A program made the position numbers and the translations under genes. This document shows, one piece after another, positions 9,250 through 20,916 of a DNA stretch of 64,000 nt (its first letter is position 1; each line of letters begins with the position of its first letter). The notes below the pieces were generated by a model. The model was not told the DNA's origin. It did not search any database and was given only the letters and a program-made list of their open reading frames with translations. The DNA lies in the NCBI GenBank assembly GCA_965219235.1, contig OZ244721.1, forward strand, positions 868,001-932,000. The letters run 5' to 3'. The stretch comes from CBDHCC01 sp965219235. GTDB lineage: Bacteria > Pseudomonadota > Alphaproteobacteria > Sphingomonadales > Sphingomonadaceae.

Positions 9250-10047
9250 TCATCCGAACAGCACTTCCGCCCCCATCTCCCACATCGTCGGCGAACACGC
9301 GCCCAGCAGGCCGGTGCGGGTGTCGCCGATCCGGTATTCGCCGCCGTCGGTCCGCGCCACGCGGCCTCCGGCCTCGTTGACGAACAGCGCGCCGGGCGCG
9401 TGGTCCCAGGGCAGGGTGCGCTGGAACACCGTCAGGTCGTTTTCGCCGAGCACCAGCCGCGGGTACTGCTCCGCGGCGCAGCGCGGGATCGGGTGGGTGA
9501 CGAGCCGCCCGGCGGCGCGCGCCTCCAGGTCCTCGCGCATCCCGTCGGGCATGTAGGAGGTGCCGAGCGCCGCCACCGGCAGCGGCGCGCCCGTGGGTCG
9601 GGCGCGCACGCGCTCGCCGTCGATCCACGCGCCGCCGCCCAGCGCCGCGTGGCACATCCGATCGCGCAGCGGGTCGTGGAGCCAACCCGCCCGCACTGTG
9701 CCCGCGTCGGACAGCGCCACCATCATCCCGAAGGGCGCGCGCCCCGCGGCGAAGTTGCCGGTGCCGTCGATCGGATCGACGATCCAGGCGGTGCCCCGCT
9801 CCAGCCCTTCCAGTTGCGCCGGATCGGCCGCGCACGCCTCCTCGCCGACCACGCGCGCGCCGGGAACGAGTGGCAGCAGCCCCTCGGCGAGCGCCGCCTC
9901 CGCCTCCCGGTCCGCGATCGTCACGAGGTCGCCGGGCGACTTCTCCTCCACCTCGTCGTCGCCCAGATGGCGGAAGCGGGGCATCACGACGTCGGCGGCG
10001 ACCCGGCGGATCAGCGCGGCGACGGCGGTGTCCAGCGTGCCCCTCAT
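9250..10047 (-). CDS. Inositol monophosphatase family protein
   Basis: Mg-dependent sugar/inositol phosphate phosphatase fold, 265 aa. The metal-binding motifs are present: GEEA in the first third, DPIDGTGNF (canonical DPxDGTxNF) in the middle and WDHAPG near the C-terminus. Members of this fold include inositol phosphatase, histidinol phosphatase and 3'-phosphoadenosine phosphatase, so the substrate is open. Its ATG overlaps the stop codon of the preceding GST gene (ATGA), and it is the last gene of an apparent argJ-GST-phosphatase operon. Confidence 0.9.
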   Translation of the reverse strand: MRGTLDTAVAALIRRVAADVVMPRFRHLGDDEVEEKSPGDLVTIADREAEAALAEGLLPLVPGARVVGEEACAADPAQLEGLERGTAWIVDPIDGTGNFAAGRAPFGMMVALSDAGTVRAGWLHDPLRDRMCHAALGGGAWIDGERVRARPTGAPLPVAALGTSYMPDGMREDLEARAAGRLVTHPIPRCAAEQYPRLVLGENDLTVFQRTLPWDHAPGALFVNEAGGRVARTDGGEYRIGDTRTGLLGACSPTMWEMGAEVLFG

Positions 10048-10934
10048 CCGCGCATCAGCACCTGGCCCAAACGCGGCAGGTGGACATGGACCGTGCCGGC
10101 ACGCCCGCCGGTGCGCTCCACGACGATGCGCGTGGCGTCGAGGCCGACCAGCGCGCCGGCGACGACCGCCGGGTCGGGCGTGTCGGTCTTGACCCGCACC
10201 GGCTCGCCCGCGCTCCAGCCGTCCTCGACGCTGTAGGAGCCCGATGGCTCGTTCCCGGCGGCCAGTGCGATCGCCTGTTCGGCGGTCCAGTCGCCGGGAG
10301 TGCCGTGGCCGACCGCCGCCACCCGCCCGGCCCACCCGCCGACGGTGTCGCCGAAGGAGGCGGGGGCCAGGCCCCGCATCCGCTGGAACCAGACCAGCAT
10401 GTAGAGCGCCAGATCGGCGTGGCCCGGCTCGTCGCCGCCCACGAACCGCCGTCCATCGGCGAGGATCGAGTCGATGATGGCGACGGTGGCGGCGAACTGC
10501 GCCTCCAGGTGCGGCGCGCCCTTGAGCAGCGCCTCCTTCTTCAGCCCGAACCGCGCGCCCCGGTCCTGCCAGAAGGCGTCTGGCACCTGATCGGCGATGG
10601 GTGCGAGCGCCGCGCCCACCGTAGGGCCGAAGGCCAGCGCGGCCGACAACGCGATCGACAGTCCGGCCCGACCGAGCGGCGGCGGATAGAGGCTCGGCCC
10701 GTCGACCCGCTCCTCCAGCGCGCTGCAGATCGCCAGCGTGTCGCAATACACGTCCGCCCCGATCTGGAGCACCGGCGTGCGCTCGTAGCCGCCGGTGAGC
10801 GCGGTCAGATCCGGCTTGGGCGACACCGACGGGATCACCACCGCGTGATAGCGCGCACCCTTCAGCCCGAGCGCCAGCCGGACGACCTCCGCCCAGGGGG
10901 AGTTCGGGTAGTGGTGCAGCACCAGATCGGTCAT
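10044..10934 (-). CDS. Glutathione S-transferase family protein
   Basis: A 296-aa protein with an N-terminal thioredoxin-like domain (LVLHHYPNSPWAEVVRLALG, then the cis-proline segment RTPVLQIG and the CDTLAI segment) and an alpha-helical C-terminal domain. It is longer than the usual ~210-aa GST because of a C-terminal beta-rich extension of about 80 residues whose function is unknown. ATG 10934 has AGGAG five bases upstream and lies one base past the argJ stop codon, so translation is probably coupled. Co-occurrence with argJ and an inositol phosphatase homologue is a recurrent sphingomonad arrangement; no pathway link is evident. Confidence 0.85.
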   Translation of the reverse strand: MTDLVLHHYPNSPWAEVVRLALGLKGARYHAVVIPSVSPKPDLTALTGGYERTPVLQIGADVYCDTLAICSALEERVDGPSLYPPPLGRAGLSIALSAALAFGPTVGAALAPIADQVPDAFWQDRGARFGLKKEALLKGAPHLEAQFAATVAIIDSILADGRRFVGGDEPGHADLALYMLVWFQRMRGLAPASFGDTVGGWAGRVAAVGHGTPGDWTAEQAIALAAGNEPSGSYSVEDGWSAGEPVRVKTDTPDPAVVAGALVGLDATRIVVERTGGRAGTVHVHLPRLGQVLMRG

Positions 10935-10935
10935 G

Positions 10936-12165
10936 TCAGCTCCTGTAGTCGGCGTTGATGGCGATGTAGCCGTGGGTGAGGTCGCAGGTCCAAATCGTCG
11001 CGCGGCCGTCGCCCAGGCCGAGGTCGACGTCGATCGCCACCTCCTGACCGGCCAGGTGGCGGGCGACGGGGGCCTCGTCATAGCCGGGCACCACCTGGCC
11101 GTCGCGCGCGACCTCCACGCCGCCGAAGCGGATGGAGAGGCGGTCGCGCTCCGCCGGCTCGCCCGCCTTGCCGACCGCCATCACCACGCGGCCCCAGTTG
11201 GCGTCGCCGCCCGCCACCGCCGTCTTGACGAGCGGCGAGTTGGCGATCGAGCGGGCGACCACCGCCGCGCTGTCGTCGCTCTCCGCCCCCGCGACGGTGA
11301 TCGCGATCAGCCTGGTCGCGCCCTCGCCGTCGCGCACCACCAGCAGTGCCAGCCGACGGCACAGATCGGAGAGCGCCGCCTGCACGGCGTCCGCGCCCGG
11401 ACTGTCGCGCTCGGTCAGCGGCGCGCCGCCCCCGGCTCCGGTGGCGAAGGCGAGCACGGTGTCGCTGGTCGACGTGTCGCCGTCCACCGTGATGCGGTTG
11501 AAGCTGGCCGCGACCGCCTCGTCCAGCATCGCCCGCCAGAGCGGCGGGTCGATGGCGAGGTCGGTGACGACATAGGCGAGCATCGTCGCCATGTCCGGCT
11601 GGATCATGCCCGATCCCTTGGCGACGCCGACCAGGTCGATGGTGCGCCCGCCGACCACCGCGCGGGTCCGCGCGCCCTTCGGAAAGGTGTCGGTCGTGCC
11701 GATCGCGCGCGCCACCGCCTCCCAGCCGACGGGCGCGGCGGCCAACGCGGCGTCCAGCCCCGCCTCCGCCACCGCCACGGGCAGCGGCACGCCGATGACG
11801 CCGGTGGACGAGACGAAGACCTCCAGCGGCGCGCAGCCGGTCGCCCAGGCGACCTTCGCCGCGATCGCCTCCACCGCCTCGCGCCCCGGCGTGCCGGTGA
11901 AGGCGTTGGCGTTGCCCGCGTTCACCACCAGCGCGCGCGCGCGGCCGTGGGGCAGGGCCGCGCGGCACCACTCCACCTCCGGCGAGGGGCAGCGCGACCG
12001 CGTGGTGACGCCGGCCACCGCCGTGCCGGACGCGAAGGTGACGAGCGTCAGGTCGTCGCGGTCCCACTCCCTGTATCCGGCCCGCACCGTCCGCGCCTCG
12101 CAGCCGGCGACGGCGGGCAGGTCGGGAAAGGGGCGGGCGAGCGGGGAGGGGGGCGGGGCGTCCAT
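10936..12165 (-). CDS. argJ: Bifunctional glutamate N-acetyltransferase / amino-acid N-acetyltransferase ArgJ
   Basis: ArgJ transfers the acetyl group from N-acetylornithine to glutamate (the cyclic arginine pathway) and may also use acetyl-CoA. The 409-aa precursor contains the autoproteolysis site KGSGMIQPDMATMLAY; cleavage is expected between Ala and Thr of ATML, making alpha and beta chains, with Thr as nucleophile. NAGNANAFTG and DGDTSTSDTVL are further family signatures. The ATG at 12165 is the only plausible start near the conserved N-terminus. First gene of an argJ-GST-phosphatase operon; divergent from the TonB-like gene across a 92-bp spacer. Confidence 0.95.
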   Translation of the reverse strand: MDAPPPSPLARPFPDLPAVAGCEARTVRAGYREWDRDDLTLVTFASGTAVAGVTTRSRCPSPEVEWCRAALPHGRARALVVNAGNANAFTGTPGREAVEAIAAKVAWATGCAPLEVFVSSTGVIGVPLPVAVAEAGLDAALAAAPVGWEAVARAIGTTDTFPKGARTRAVVGGRTIDLVGVAKGSGMIQPDMATMLAYVVTDLAIDPPLWRAMLDEAVAASFNRITVDGDTSTSDTVLAFATGAGGGAPLTERDSPGADAVQAALSDLCRRLALLVVRDGEGATRLIAITVAGAESDDSAAVVARSIANSPLVKTAVAGGDANWGRVVMAVGKAGEPAERDRLSIRFGGVEVARDGQVVPGYDEAPVARHLAGQEVAIDVDLGLGDGRATIWTCDLTHGYIAINADYRS

Positions 12166-12257
12166 GGCCGCGATGCCTAGCGGAGCAGGTCGCGCGCGGC
12201 CACCGCTTGACCTCAGCGACCGGCGCCAGCAATGCCCGAGGGGAAGGAGGGCCACGG

Positions 12258-13097
12258 ATGTCGTCGCAGTCACGGAGCCGGGCGGGTGCGCACGATCGGC
12301 GGCGGGTCCGCCGGCTCGCCCTGGCGGTCGGAGGTCTCGTCCTCGCCGGCTCTGCGGAGGCGCGCGACGCCCGTCCGCCCGTCCTTCGCCAGGTGGGGAT
12401 CTCGGACGCCGACTACCCCGAGACGGCGATCGCGGCTGGTATCGAAGGCACGACGGTCGTCCAGGTGGACGTGGACGCCAGCGGCGGGGCGACCGCCTGT
12501 CGCGTGGTGGCCTCGAGCGAGTCATCGATCCTCGACGACTTCACCTGCAAGGCGGCGATGACCCGTATGGAGTTCTCCCCGGGCGCCGACACGCGCGGCC
12601 GCCCGGTCGGCGGCACCGTGCGGCTCCCCGTCGCATGGAGGCTGCCCGAACGCCCGTCGCTGCCGGACCGCTTCCGCGTCACCTACACCGTCGATCGGCT
12701 CGCCGACGGCACGCTCGCCAACTGTCGGCTGGCGGATGCGCCGTCGGAGGACGCGTGCGACGTGTGGCGTGGCGGCGCGGGCGGCCCGGCCGCCTTCGCG
12801 CGCACCTACCGTCCCGGCGAGGCGCTGCGGCTGACCTTCGCGGTCGACGTGCGCCCCTGGACCGGGTCACTGCAGCCGGTGGCGCCGCCCGGCGGGGTCG
12901 AGCAGGCCGTGCTGCTGGGCGGCGAGGAGACGGACTCCTGCGCGCGGCTGGGCGAGGACGGTCCGGTCATGCGCGGATGGGAGGAGATCACCGCCTGTCC
13001 GCCCGTCTCCGATCCGGCGGCGTTCTTCGCCACGCTCGGCGATCCCCGCCCGCGCCAGTCCACCTGGACGCTGGCCGCGGAGCCTGTCGCCCGCTGA
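12258..13097 (+). CDS. Secreted protein with TonB C-terminal-like domain
   Basis: A 279-aa protein with a probable Sec signal peptide: arginine-rich start (DRRRVRRLA), hydrophobic LALAVGGLVLAG and a likely cleavage after SAEA near residue 36. Residues ~45-130 look like the TonB_C fold (DYPETAIAAGIEGTTVVQVD, with a cysteine pair typical of sphingomonad versions). No proline-rich periplasmic spanner or inner-membrane anchor is present, so it is probably a periplasmic stand-alone domain rather than a working TonB energy transducer. The start at 12258 is supported by AAGGAGG seven bases upstream. The C-terminal half is not recognised. Confidence 0.72.
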   Translation: MSSQSRSRAGAHDRRRVRRLALAVGGLVLAGSAEARDARPPVLRQVGISDADYPETAIAAGIEGTTVVQVDVDASGGATACRVVASSESSILDDFTCKAAMTRMEFSPGADTRGRPVGGTVRLPVAWRLPERPSLPDRFRVTYTVDRLADGTLANCRLADAPSEDACDVWRGGAGGPAAFARTYRPGEALRLTFAVDVRPWTGSLQPVAPPGGVEQAVLLGGEETDSCARLGEDGPVMRGWEEITACPPVSDPAAFFATLGDPRPRQSTWTLAAEPVAR

Positions 13098-13121
13098 GAC
13101 GCCCGTGACCGGCCCCTCCGA

Positions 13122-13150
13122 TTGACCTCAACCGGACCCGAACCTATCTC
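13122..13150 (+). promoter_or_regulatory. Candidate sigma-70 promoter upstream of secA
   Basis: TTGACC (13122-13127) and TATCTC (13145-13150) are separated by exactly 17 bases, about 78 bp before the secA ATG. This is a good match to a housekeeping promoter for a high-GC genome; it is a visual match only. Confidence 0.5.
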
Positions 13151-13227
13151 GCACCCTTGAGCTTCCAAGGCGGGCGCGGCCGTGCGACGGCGGCGGCCGC
13201 ACATCGCACACGACAGGACACGCCGCC

Positions 13228-15981
<2,754 letters not shown>

Positions 15982-16040
15982 GGGGGCGCACCGTTCTCCC
16001 GAACCTTGCCACCACCCGCCCGGCTTGGCATCCCGGCGCG

Positions 16041-18191
16041 ATGACCCGTCGCTTCGTCGCACCGCTCCTCCTCGCCACCGCCGCGCTGGCCTCCTGCGCC
16101 ACCCCCGGCACTCCCGACGCCCAGCGCCCGTCCGGCTTCACGCCGTCGCCCGGCCCCGGCGAGCCCGATCCCTTCGCCTGGACGGAGGAGGTGCGGGGCG
16201 AGCGCGCGCTGACGGCGGTGAACAACTGGAACTCCGCCACGCTCGCCACGCTGGAGGCGGCGCCCGGCTTCGAGGCGACGCGCCGGCGCGCCCTCGAGCT
16301 GCTCCAGGACGACGCCAAGATCGCCGAACCGACGCTGATCGGCGACGACCGCGTGTTCAACTTCTGGACCGACGCCGAACATCCGCGCGGGCTGTGGCGG
16401 GTGACGGGGCTCGACGACTTCCTGGCCGGCAAGCGCGACTGGCGCGTGCTGATCGACGTGGACGCGCTGGGCAAGACGGAGGGCAAGAGCTGGGTGTGGC
16501 ACGGCGCGGACTGCCTGGCGCCCGAGTATGTCCGCTGCCTGGTCAGCCTGTCCGACGGCGGCACGGACGCCGACGTGGTGCGCGAGTTCGACACGGGCAC
16601 CGGCCGCTTCGTGAGCGGCGGTTTCGCGCTGCCGCGGGCGAAGTCGAACACCGCCTGGCTGGACCGCGACACGCTGCTCGTGGCCACGGACTATGGCGCG
16701 GGCTCGCTCACCCGCTCGGGCTATCCGCGCATCGTCAAGCGCTGGCGGCGCGGCACGCCTCTCGCGAAGGCCGAGACGGTTCTGGAAGGGGACGCGGGCG
16801 ACGTGTCGGTCGGCGGCTTCGTCGCGACCGACGGCGGACGGCGCTGGCCGGTCGTGACCCGCGGCCTGGACTTCTACACCACCGCCGCCTTCCACCTGGC
16901 GCCGAACGGCCGGCAGGTGCCGGTGCCGCTGCCCCGGGACGCGGAGCTGGTGGACGTGCTGGACGGGCGCATGATCGCGCAGCTCTACAGCGACGTGGGG
17001 CCGATCAGGGCGGGCTCCGTCGTCGCCTACGCGATCGACGACGTGCTGGCCGGCCGGCGACCCGCGATCGAGACGGTCTTCGTGCCCTCCGCCAGCCAGT
17101 CGGTCGAGGAGGTGCGCGTCGGCGACGGGGTGCTGTGGGTCAAGGCGCTGGACGACGTGTCGGGGCGGCTGTTCGCCGTGACCCGCTCGCCCGACGGCAC
17201 CTGGAGCCGCCAGCCGGTCGCTCTGCCGGACCAGCTGACGGTCCATCTGGGCGCCACCTCGCCCGCCCGCGACCTGGCCTTCGCCACCGCCGAGGGGATG
17301 CTGACCCCGCCCACCCTCTACGCCGTCTCCACCGCCGCCCCGCCCCGCCCCGTCCAGTCGCTGCCGCTGCGCTTCGACGCCGCCGGCATGGAGACGGAGC
17401 AGCGCTTCGCCCGGTCGAAGGATGGCACCCGCGTCCCCTATTTCCTGGTCCGCAGGAAGGGCGCGACCGGGCCGGTCCCGACGCTGATCCACGCCTATGG
17501 CGGCTTCCGCGCGGCCCAGACGCCCACCGTGCTGACCGACCAGCCCTACCGCGCCGGTCCGGTGGCGCAGTTCTGGGTGGAGGAGGGCAACGCCTACGTG
17601 CTCGCCAACATCCGCGGCGGCGGCGAGTACGGCCCCACCTGGCACGAGGCGGCGTTGAGGGAGAAGCGCCAGAACGCCTATGACGACTTCCACGCGGTGG
17701 CCGAGGACCTCGTCCGGTCCGGCGTGACGCGCAAGGGCGAGATCGCCGCCTCCGGCCGCTCCAACGGCGGGCTGCTGGTCGGCGTGCTGATGGAGCAGCG
17801 GCCCGACCTCTACGGCGCAATCGTGATGGGCTCGCCGCTCGCCGACATGGCACGCTACACCCACCTCCTGGCGGGCGCGAGCTGGGCGGGCGAGTATGGC
17901 GACCCCGACGTGCCCGCCGACTGGGCCTTCATCGGCCGCTATTCGCCCTACCAGAACCTGCGCCCCGGCGTGCGCTACCCCGCGCCCTTCATCTACACCT
18001 CGACGCTCGACGACCGCGTCCATCCGGCCCACGCGCGCAAGATGGCCGCGCGGATGGAGGCGCAGGGCCATCCCTTCTATTACTATGAATCGCTGGAGGG
18101 CGGCCACGCGGCGGGCGCGGACAGGCGCGAGGACGCCAAGCGCGCGGCGCTGATCCTGGCCTATCTGAACCGGGAGATCGGAGGGACGTGA
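16041..18191 (+). CDS. Prolyl oligopeptidase family serine peptidase, predicted lipoprotein
   Basis: A 716-aa S9 peptidase. The N-terminus (MTRRFVAPLLLATAALASC) carries a lipobox LASC, predicting lipid attachment and a periplasmic or outer-membrane location. The N-terminal beta-propeller (about residues 40-430) is followed by the alpha/beta-hydrolase domain with the nucleophile in SGRSNGG, the acid in STLDDRVHP and the histidine in LEGGHAAG. ANIRGGGEYGP is characteristic of prolyl oligopeptidase. It would cleave short proline-containing peptides. ATG 16041 was chosen because it yields the signal sequence. Confidence 0.9.
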   Translation: MTRRFVAPLLLATAALASCATPGTPDAQRPSGFTPSPGPGEPDPFAWTEEVRGERALTAVNNWNSATLATLEAAPGFEATRRRALELLQDDAKIAEPTLIGDDRVFNFWTDAEHPRGLWRVTGLDDFLAGKRDWRVLIDVDALGKTEGKSWVWHGADCLAPEYVRCLVSLSDGGTDADVVREFDTGTGRFVSGGFALPRAKSNTAWLDRDTLLVATDYGAGSLTRSGYPRIVKRWRRGTPLAKAETVLEGDAGDVSVGGFVATDGGRRWPVVTRGLDFYTTAAFHLAPNGRQVPVPLPRDAELVDVLDGRMIAQLYSDVGPIRAGSVVAYAIDDVLAGRRPAIETVFVPSASQSVEEVRVGDGVLWVKALDDVSGRLFAVTRSPDGTWSRQPVALPDQLTVHLGATSPARDLAFATAEGMLTPPTLYAVSTAAPPRPVQSLPLRFDAAGMETEQRFARSKDGTRVPYFLVRRKGATGPVPTLIHAYGGFRAAQTPTVLTDQPYRAGPVAQFWVEEGNAYVLANIRGGGEYGPTWHEAALREKRQNAYDDFHAVAEDLVRSGVTRKGEIAASGRSNGGLLVGVLMEQRPDLYGAIVMGSPLADMARYTHLLAGASWAGEYGDPDVPADWAFIGRYSPYQNLRPGVRYPAPFIYTSTLDDRVHPAHARKMAARMEAQGHPFYYYESLEGGHAAGADRREDAKRAALILAYLNREIGGT

Positions 18192-18599
18192 GAAGAAGGC
18201 CCACGTCCCGAGCTTTTCCCTGAACCCCGTCCGTGCCGAGCCTGCCGAAATAGGCTGGCTCGCACGTTGGCTCCTGGAACCACGTGCTTCGACTGGCCAC
18301 CATGCCCTGGATTGACTGTCCGCTCGTCCTGAGCCTGTCGAAGGACGTTGTGTGCCGTTGGAGGGGGGTCGGCGCACATGGGAGAGTGTCGGCTGCCAAG
18401 CCGTGGCGGCTTCCAGACGGGCGCCGACGTCCTTCGACAGGCTCAGGACGAGCGGAGAGGGAGACGCAGGTCGATCGACCGACACGGGTCGTAAGCCGTT
18501 CTGGCGCGATGTGGGTCTGCGAACGACACGATCGCCTCGACAGGCTCGGCCTGACCGGTCGTCATCAGGCAGTGGAAAGCGCGGCCACGCACCGCCTGG
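18192..18599. repeat. Intergenic region with R1-type inverted repeat pair
   Basis: A 408-bp gap with no convincing gene. It holds a perfect 28-bp inverted repeat: 18321-18348 (core GAGCCTGTCGAAGGACG) and 18427-18454 (core CGTCCTTCGACAGGCTC), separated by 78 bp. Weaker relatives lie near 18236-18300 and 18530-18560. A related pair occurs at 28111-28188. The elements could fold as a long stem in RNA and may end transcription of the upstream peptidase gene, but no T-run follows. Confidence 0.8.
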
Positions 18600-18671
18600 C
18601 TCCCCGAGTAGGATTCGAACCTACGGCCATTCGATTAACAGTCGAATGCTCTACCGCTGAGCTATCGGGGA
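18600..18671 (-). tRNA. tRNA-Asn (anticodon GTT)
   Basis: Read on the minus strand from 18671, the acceptor arms TCCCCGA and TCGGGGA pair perfectly, with a G discriminator. The D arm is GCTC/GAGC, the anticodon stem TTCGA/TCGAA encloses the loop CTGTTAA (anticodon GTT), and the T arm is GTAGG-TTCGAAT-CCTAC. No CCA is encoded. Size is 72 nt including the discriminator. It lies 59 bp after the nadK stop on the same strand. Confidence 0.97.
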
Positions 18672-18730
18672 TCGCCGAGCGCGCCGGACGGAGGCGCTGA
18701 TGCCATGGGCCACCGCCGTCCGCAAGCCCC

Positions 18731-19510
18731 TCACACCGCGAACTGCTCCATGGCGATGCGCTCGTCGAGCGAGTGGTCGGGGTCGAACAGCAGGGTGAGC
18801 GAGCGCGCGGGGTCGAGCGTCACCTCCACCTCCACCACGTCGCGCACCTCGTGCTGGTCGGCGACCGCGCTCACCGGCCGCTTGTGGGGGTCGAGGATGG
18901 TGAGCGTGATCCGCTCCCGGTCGGGCAGGATCGCGCCGCGCCAGCGCCGCGGGCGGAACGGGCTGATCGCGGTCAGCGCCAGCATCCCGCTGGCGAGCGG
19001 CAGGATCGGCCCGTGGGCGGACAGGTTGTAGGCGGTCGAGCCCGCCGGGGTGGCGACCAGCACGCCGTCGCAGATCAGCTCCGGCAGCACCACGCGTCCG
19101 CTCACCGCCACCTGGATCCAGGCGGTCTGGCGGGTCTCGCGCAGCAGGCTGATCTCGTTGATGGCGGGCAGCCGATGGACCGCGCCGTCGATCGTGGTGG
19201 CGGTCATGGTGATCGGCGTGATCGTGACCGGCCGCGCCGCCGCCAGCCGCCGCTCCAACCCCTCCGGACGCCAGTGATTCATCAGGAAGCCGACCGTGCC
19301 GAGATTGAGACCGTAGACCGGCCGGACGAGCCGTCGATCGAGCAGGCCGTGCAGCGTCTGCAGCATGAAGCCGTCGCCCCCCAGCGCCAGGATCGCGTCC
19401 GCCGCCTCGGGCTCGTGGAACCGATAGCGCGAGCGGAGTTCGTCCGCGGCCTCCTCGGCGGCGTCGGTGGTCGACACGGCCAGCGCGGCGTTCAGCTCCG
19501 TCCTGTCCAC
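18731..19510 (-). CDS. nadK: NAD kinase
   Basis: Phosphorylates NAD to NADP using ATP or polyphosphate. The 259-aa protein has the catalytic GGDGFML motif (GGDG at residues 44-47), GLNLGTVGFLMN and ATPAGSTAYNLSAHGPI, all hallmarks of the family. GTG 19510 is preferred because GGAGGAG lies about six bases upstream and the N-terminus then fits family length; the longer in-frame reading to 19594 would add residues with no homologue-like character. The gene is divergent from an EAL-domain protein. Confidence 0.95.
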   Translation of the reverse strand: MDRTELNAALAVSTTDAAEEAADELRSRYRFHEPEAADAILALGGDGFMLQTLHGLLDRRLVRPVYGLNLGTVGFLMNHWRPEGLERRLAAARPVTITPITMTATTIDGAVHRLPAINEISLLRETRQTAWIQVAVSGRVVLPELICDGVLVATPAGSTAYNLSAHGPILPLASGMLALTAISPFRPRRWRGAILPDRERITLTILDPHKRPVSAVADQHEVRDVVEVEVTLDPARSLTLLFDPDHSLDERIAMEQFAV

Positions 19511-19587
19511 ACCCGCTCCTCCGCCGTGCCACCGCGGCACAGACCTAACGAATATCCCACCAGGAGGCGACCGTTTCGTTCCGACAC

Positions 19588-19616
19588 TTGCCACAGATCA
19601 AGCGCCCGACTCTAAG
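19588..19616 (+). promoter_or_regulatory. Candidate promoter giving a leaderless mRNA for the EAL gene
   Basis: TTGCCA (19588-19593) and TCTAAG (19611-19616) are separated by 17 bases. The expected transcription start, about seven bases after the -10, coincides with ATG 19624, and no Shine-Dalgarno-like sequence is seen immediately before that ATG. The -10 match is only moderate. Confidence 0.35.
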
Positions 19617-19623
19617 ATCGGCG

Positions 19624-20916
19624 ATGATGACACGCGCGAACGCCGCCGCTCCCGGAACCGACCGCCTGACGGGCCTCCCCGACGAGGCGGCGTTGAAGGC
19701 CCGGCTGGCCGATCCGGACGGGGCGGGCGCGCTCATCGTTCTGCGCGTGGTCGACTTCGCCGCCCTGAACGCGGCCTGGGGGCGCGACGGCGGCAACGCG
19801 GTGCTCCGCGCGCTGGCCGAGCGGTTGGCGGCGACCACCTGCGCGGCCACGGCCTCCGCGCGCACCGGCGGCTTCGAGTTCTCCGCCATCGTCCCCGCCG
19901 CTCCGGCCGAGGCGCTGGTGCCGTGCGTCGCCGGCGTGCTGCGCCAGTGCGCCGCGCCCGTTCCGTTCGAGGGGCACGAGCTGCGCTTCTCGCTGGCGGC
20001 CGGCGGCGTGACCCCGCGGCCCGGCGAGCGGGCGGGATCGACCGTGGATCGCGGCCGCGCGGCGGCGGCGGCGGCGCCCGCCGGCGGCGTCGCCTGGTGG
20101 GGCGAGCGCGAGTGGGAGGACGACGAGCGGCTGTCCATCGACCTGCGCCGCGCGCTGGAGAGCGGCGAGATCGAGGTGCTGTTCCAGCCGCAGATCGACC
20201 GGGCGCGCGGCACCGGGCGCGAGGCGGTGTTCGGGGTGGAGGCGCTGGCCCGCTGGCATCACGCCACGCTGGGGCCGGTCGACACCGCCCGCCTGTTCGC
20301 GGTCGCGGGCCGGTCGAGCTTCGCCGGGCACCTCACCGATCATCTGCTCGACCGGACGTTGGAGATGGCGACCCGCTGGCCGGGTGAGTTCGCGGATGTG
20401 CGGCTGGCGGTGAACGTCAGCGCTCGCGACCTCGCGCGCGGCGACTTCGTGCGGCGGCTCGCCGACCGGCTGTTCGTGTCGGGGGTGGACCCGCGGCGGA
20501 TCACGGTCGAGATCACGGAGGATCTGGCCATGGACCAGCCCGCCGAGACCACCCAGTCGATCGTGGCGCTGAACGGCCTGGGGTGCCGCGTGGTGCTCGA
20601 CGATTTCGGCACCGGCCAGTCCTCGCTCGCCTGGCTGACCCGCCTGCCGATCGACGGGATCAAGTTCGACCGGGGGTTCACCGCCGCGCTGTCGAACGAC
20701 CCCCGGACGCGCGGCGTGATGGCGTCGCTGACCGCGCTCGCCCACACGCTGGATCTGACGGTGATCGCCGAGGGCGTGGAGACGGTGGAGGAGGCGCGGC
20801 TGCTGCTGCAGCTCGGCTGCCAGCGGCATCAGGGCTTCCTCTACGCGCGCCCGATGAGTTCCGCCGATCTGACCGGGTGGATGAGTTCAGCCGGCGATCT
20901 TCGACAGGCCGGCTGA
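19624..20916 (+). CDS. Cyclic-di-GMP phosphodiesterase-type protein with degenerate GGDEF and EAL domains
   Basis: A 430-aa cytoplasmic protein without membrane segments. The N-terminal GGDEF domain is degenerate: the signature reads GGFEF at residues 82-86, so diguanylate cyclase activity is unlikely. The EAL domain looks competent: EAL at 206-208, N264, DDFGTGQSSL from 326, K347 with D349, and EGVET from 383. It should hydrolyse cyclic di-GMP to pGpG. ATG 19624 is used (a second ATG follows at 19627). The 3' end overlaps the mfd 3' end by 30 bp on the opposite strand. There is no sensory domain, so input is unknown. Confidence 0.88.
   Translation: MMTRANAAAPGTDRLTGLPDEAALKARLADPDGAGALIVLRVVDFAALNAAWGRDGGNAVLRALAERLAATTCAATASARTGGFEFSAIVPAAPAEALVPCVAGVLRQCAAPVPFEGHELRFSLAAGGVTPRPGERAGSTVDRGRAAAAAAPAGGVAWWGEREWEDDERLSIDLRRALESGEIEVLFQPQIDRARGTGREAVFGVEALARWHHATLGPVDTARLFAVAGRSSFAGHLTDHLLDRTLEMATRWPGEFADVRLAVNVSARDLARGDFVRRLADRLFVSGVDPRRITVEITEDLAMDQPAETTQSIVALNGLGCRVVLDDFGTGQSSLAWLTRLPIDGIKFDRGFTAALSNDPRTRGVMASLTALAHTLDLTVIAEGVETVEEARLLLQLGCQRHQGFLYARPMSSADLTGWMSSAGDLRQAG

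Noticed and set aside
18600..18671. tRNA-Asn as an integration site for a genomic island
   Set aside because: No integrase and no second copy of the tRNA end were seen within the window; the flanks are repeats and housekeeping genes.
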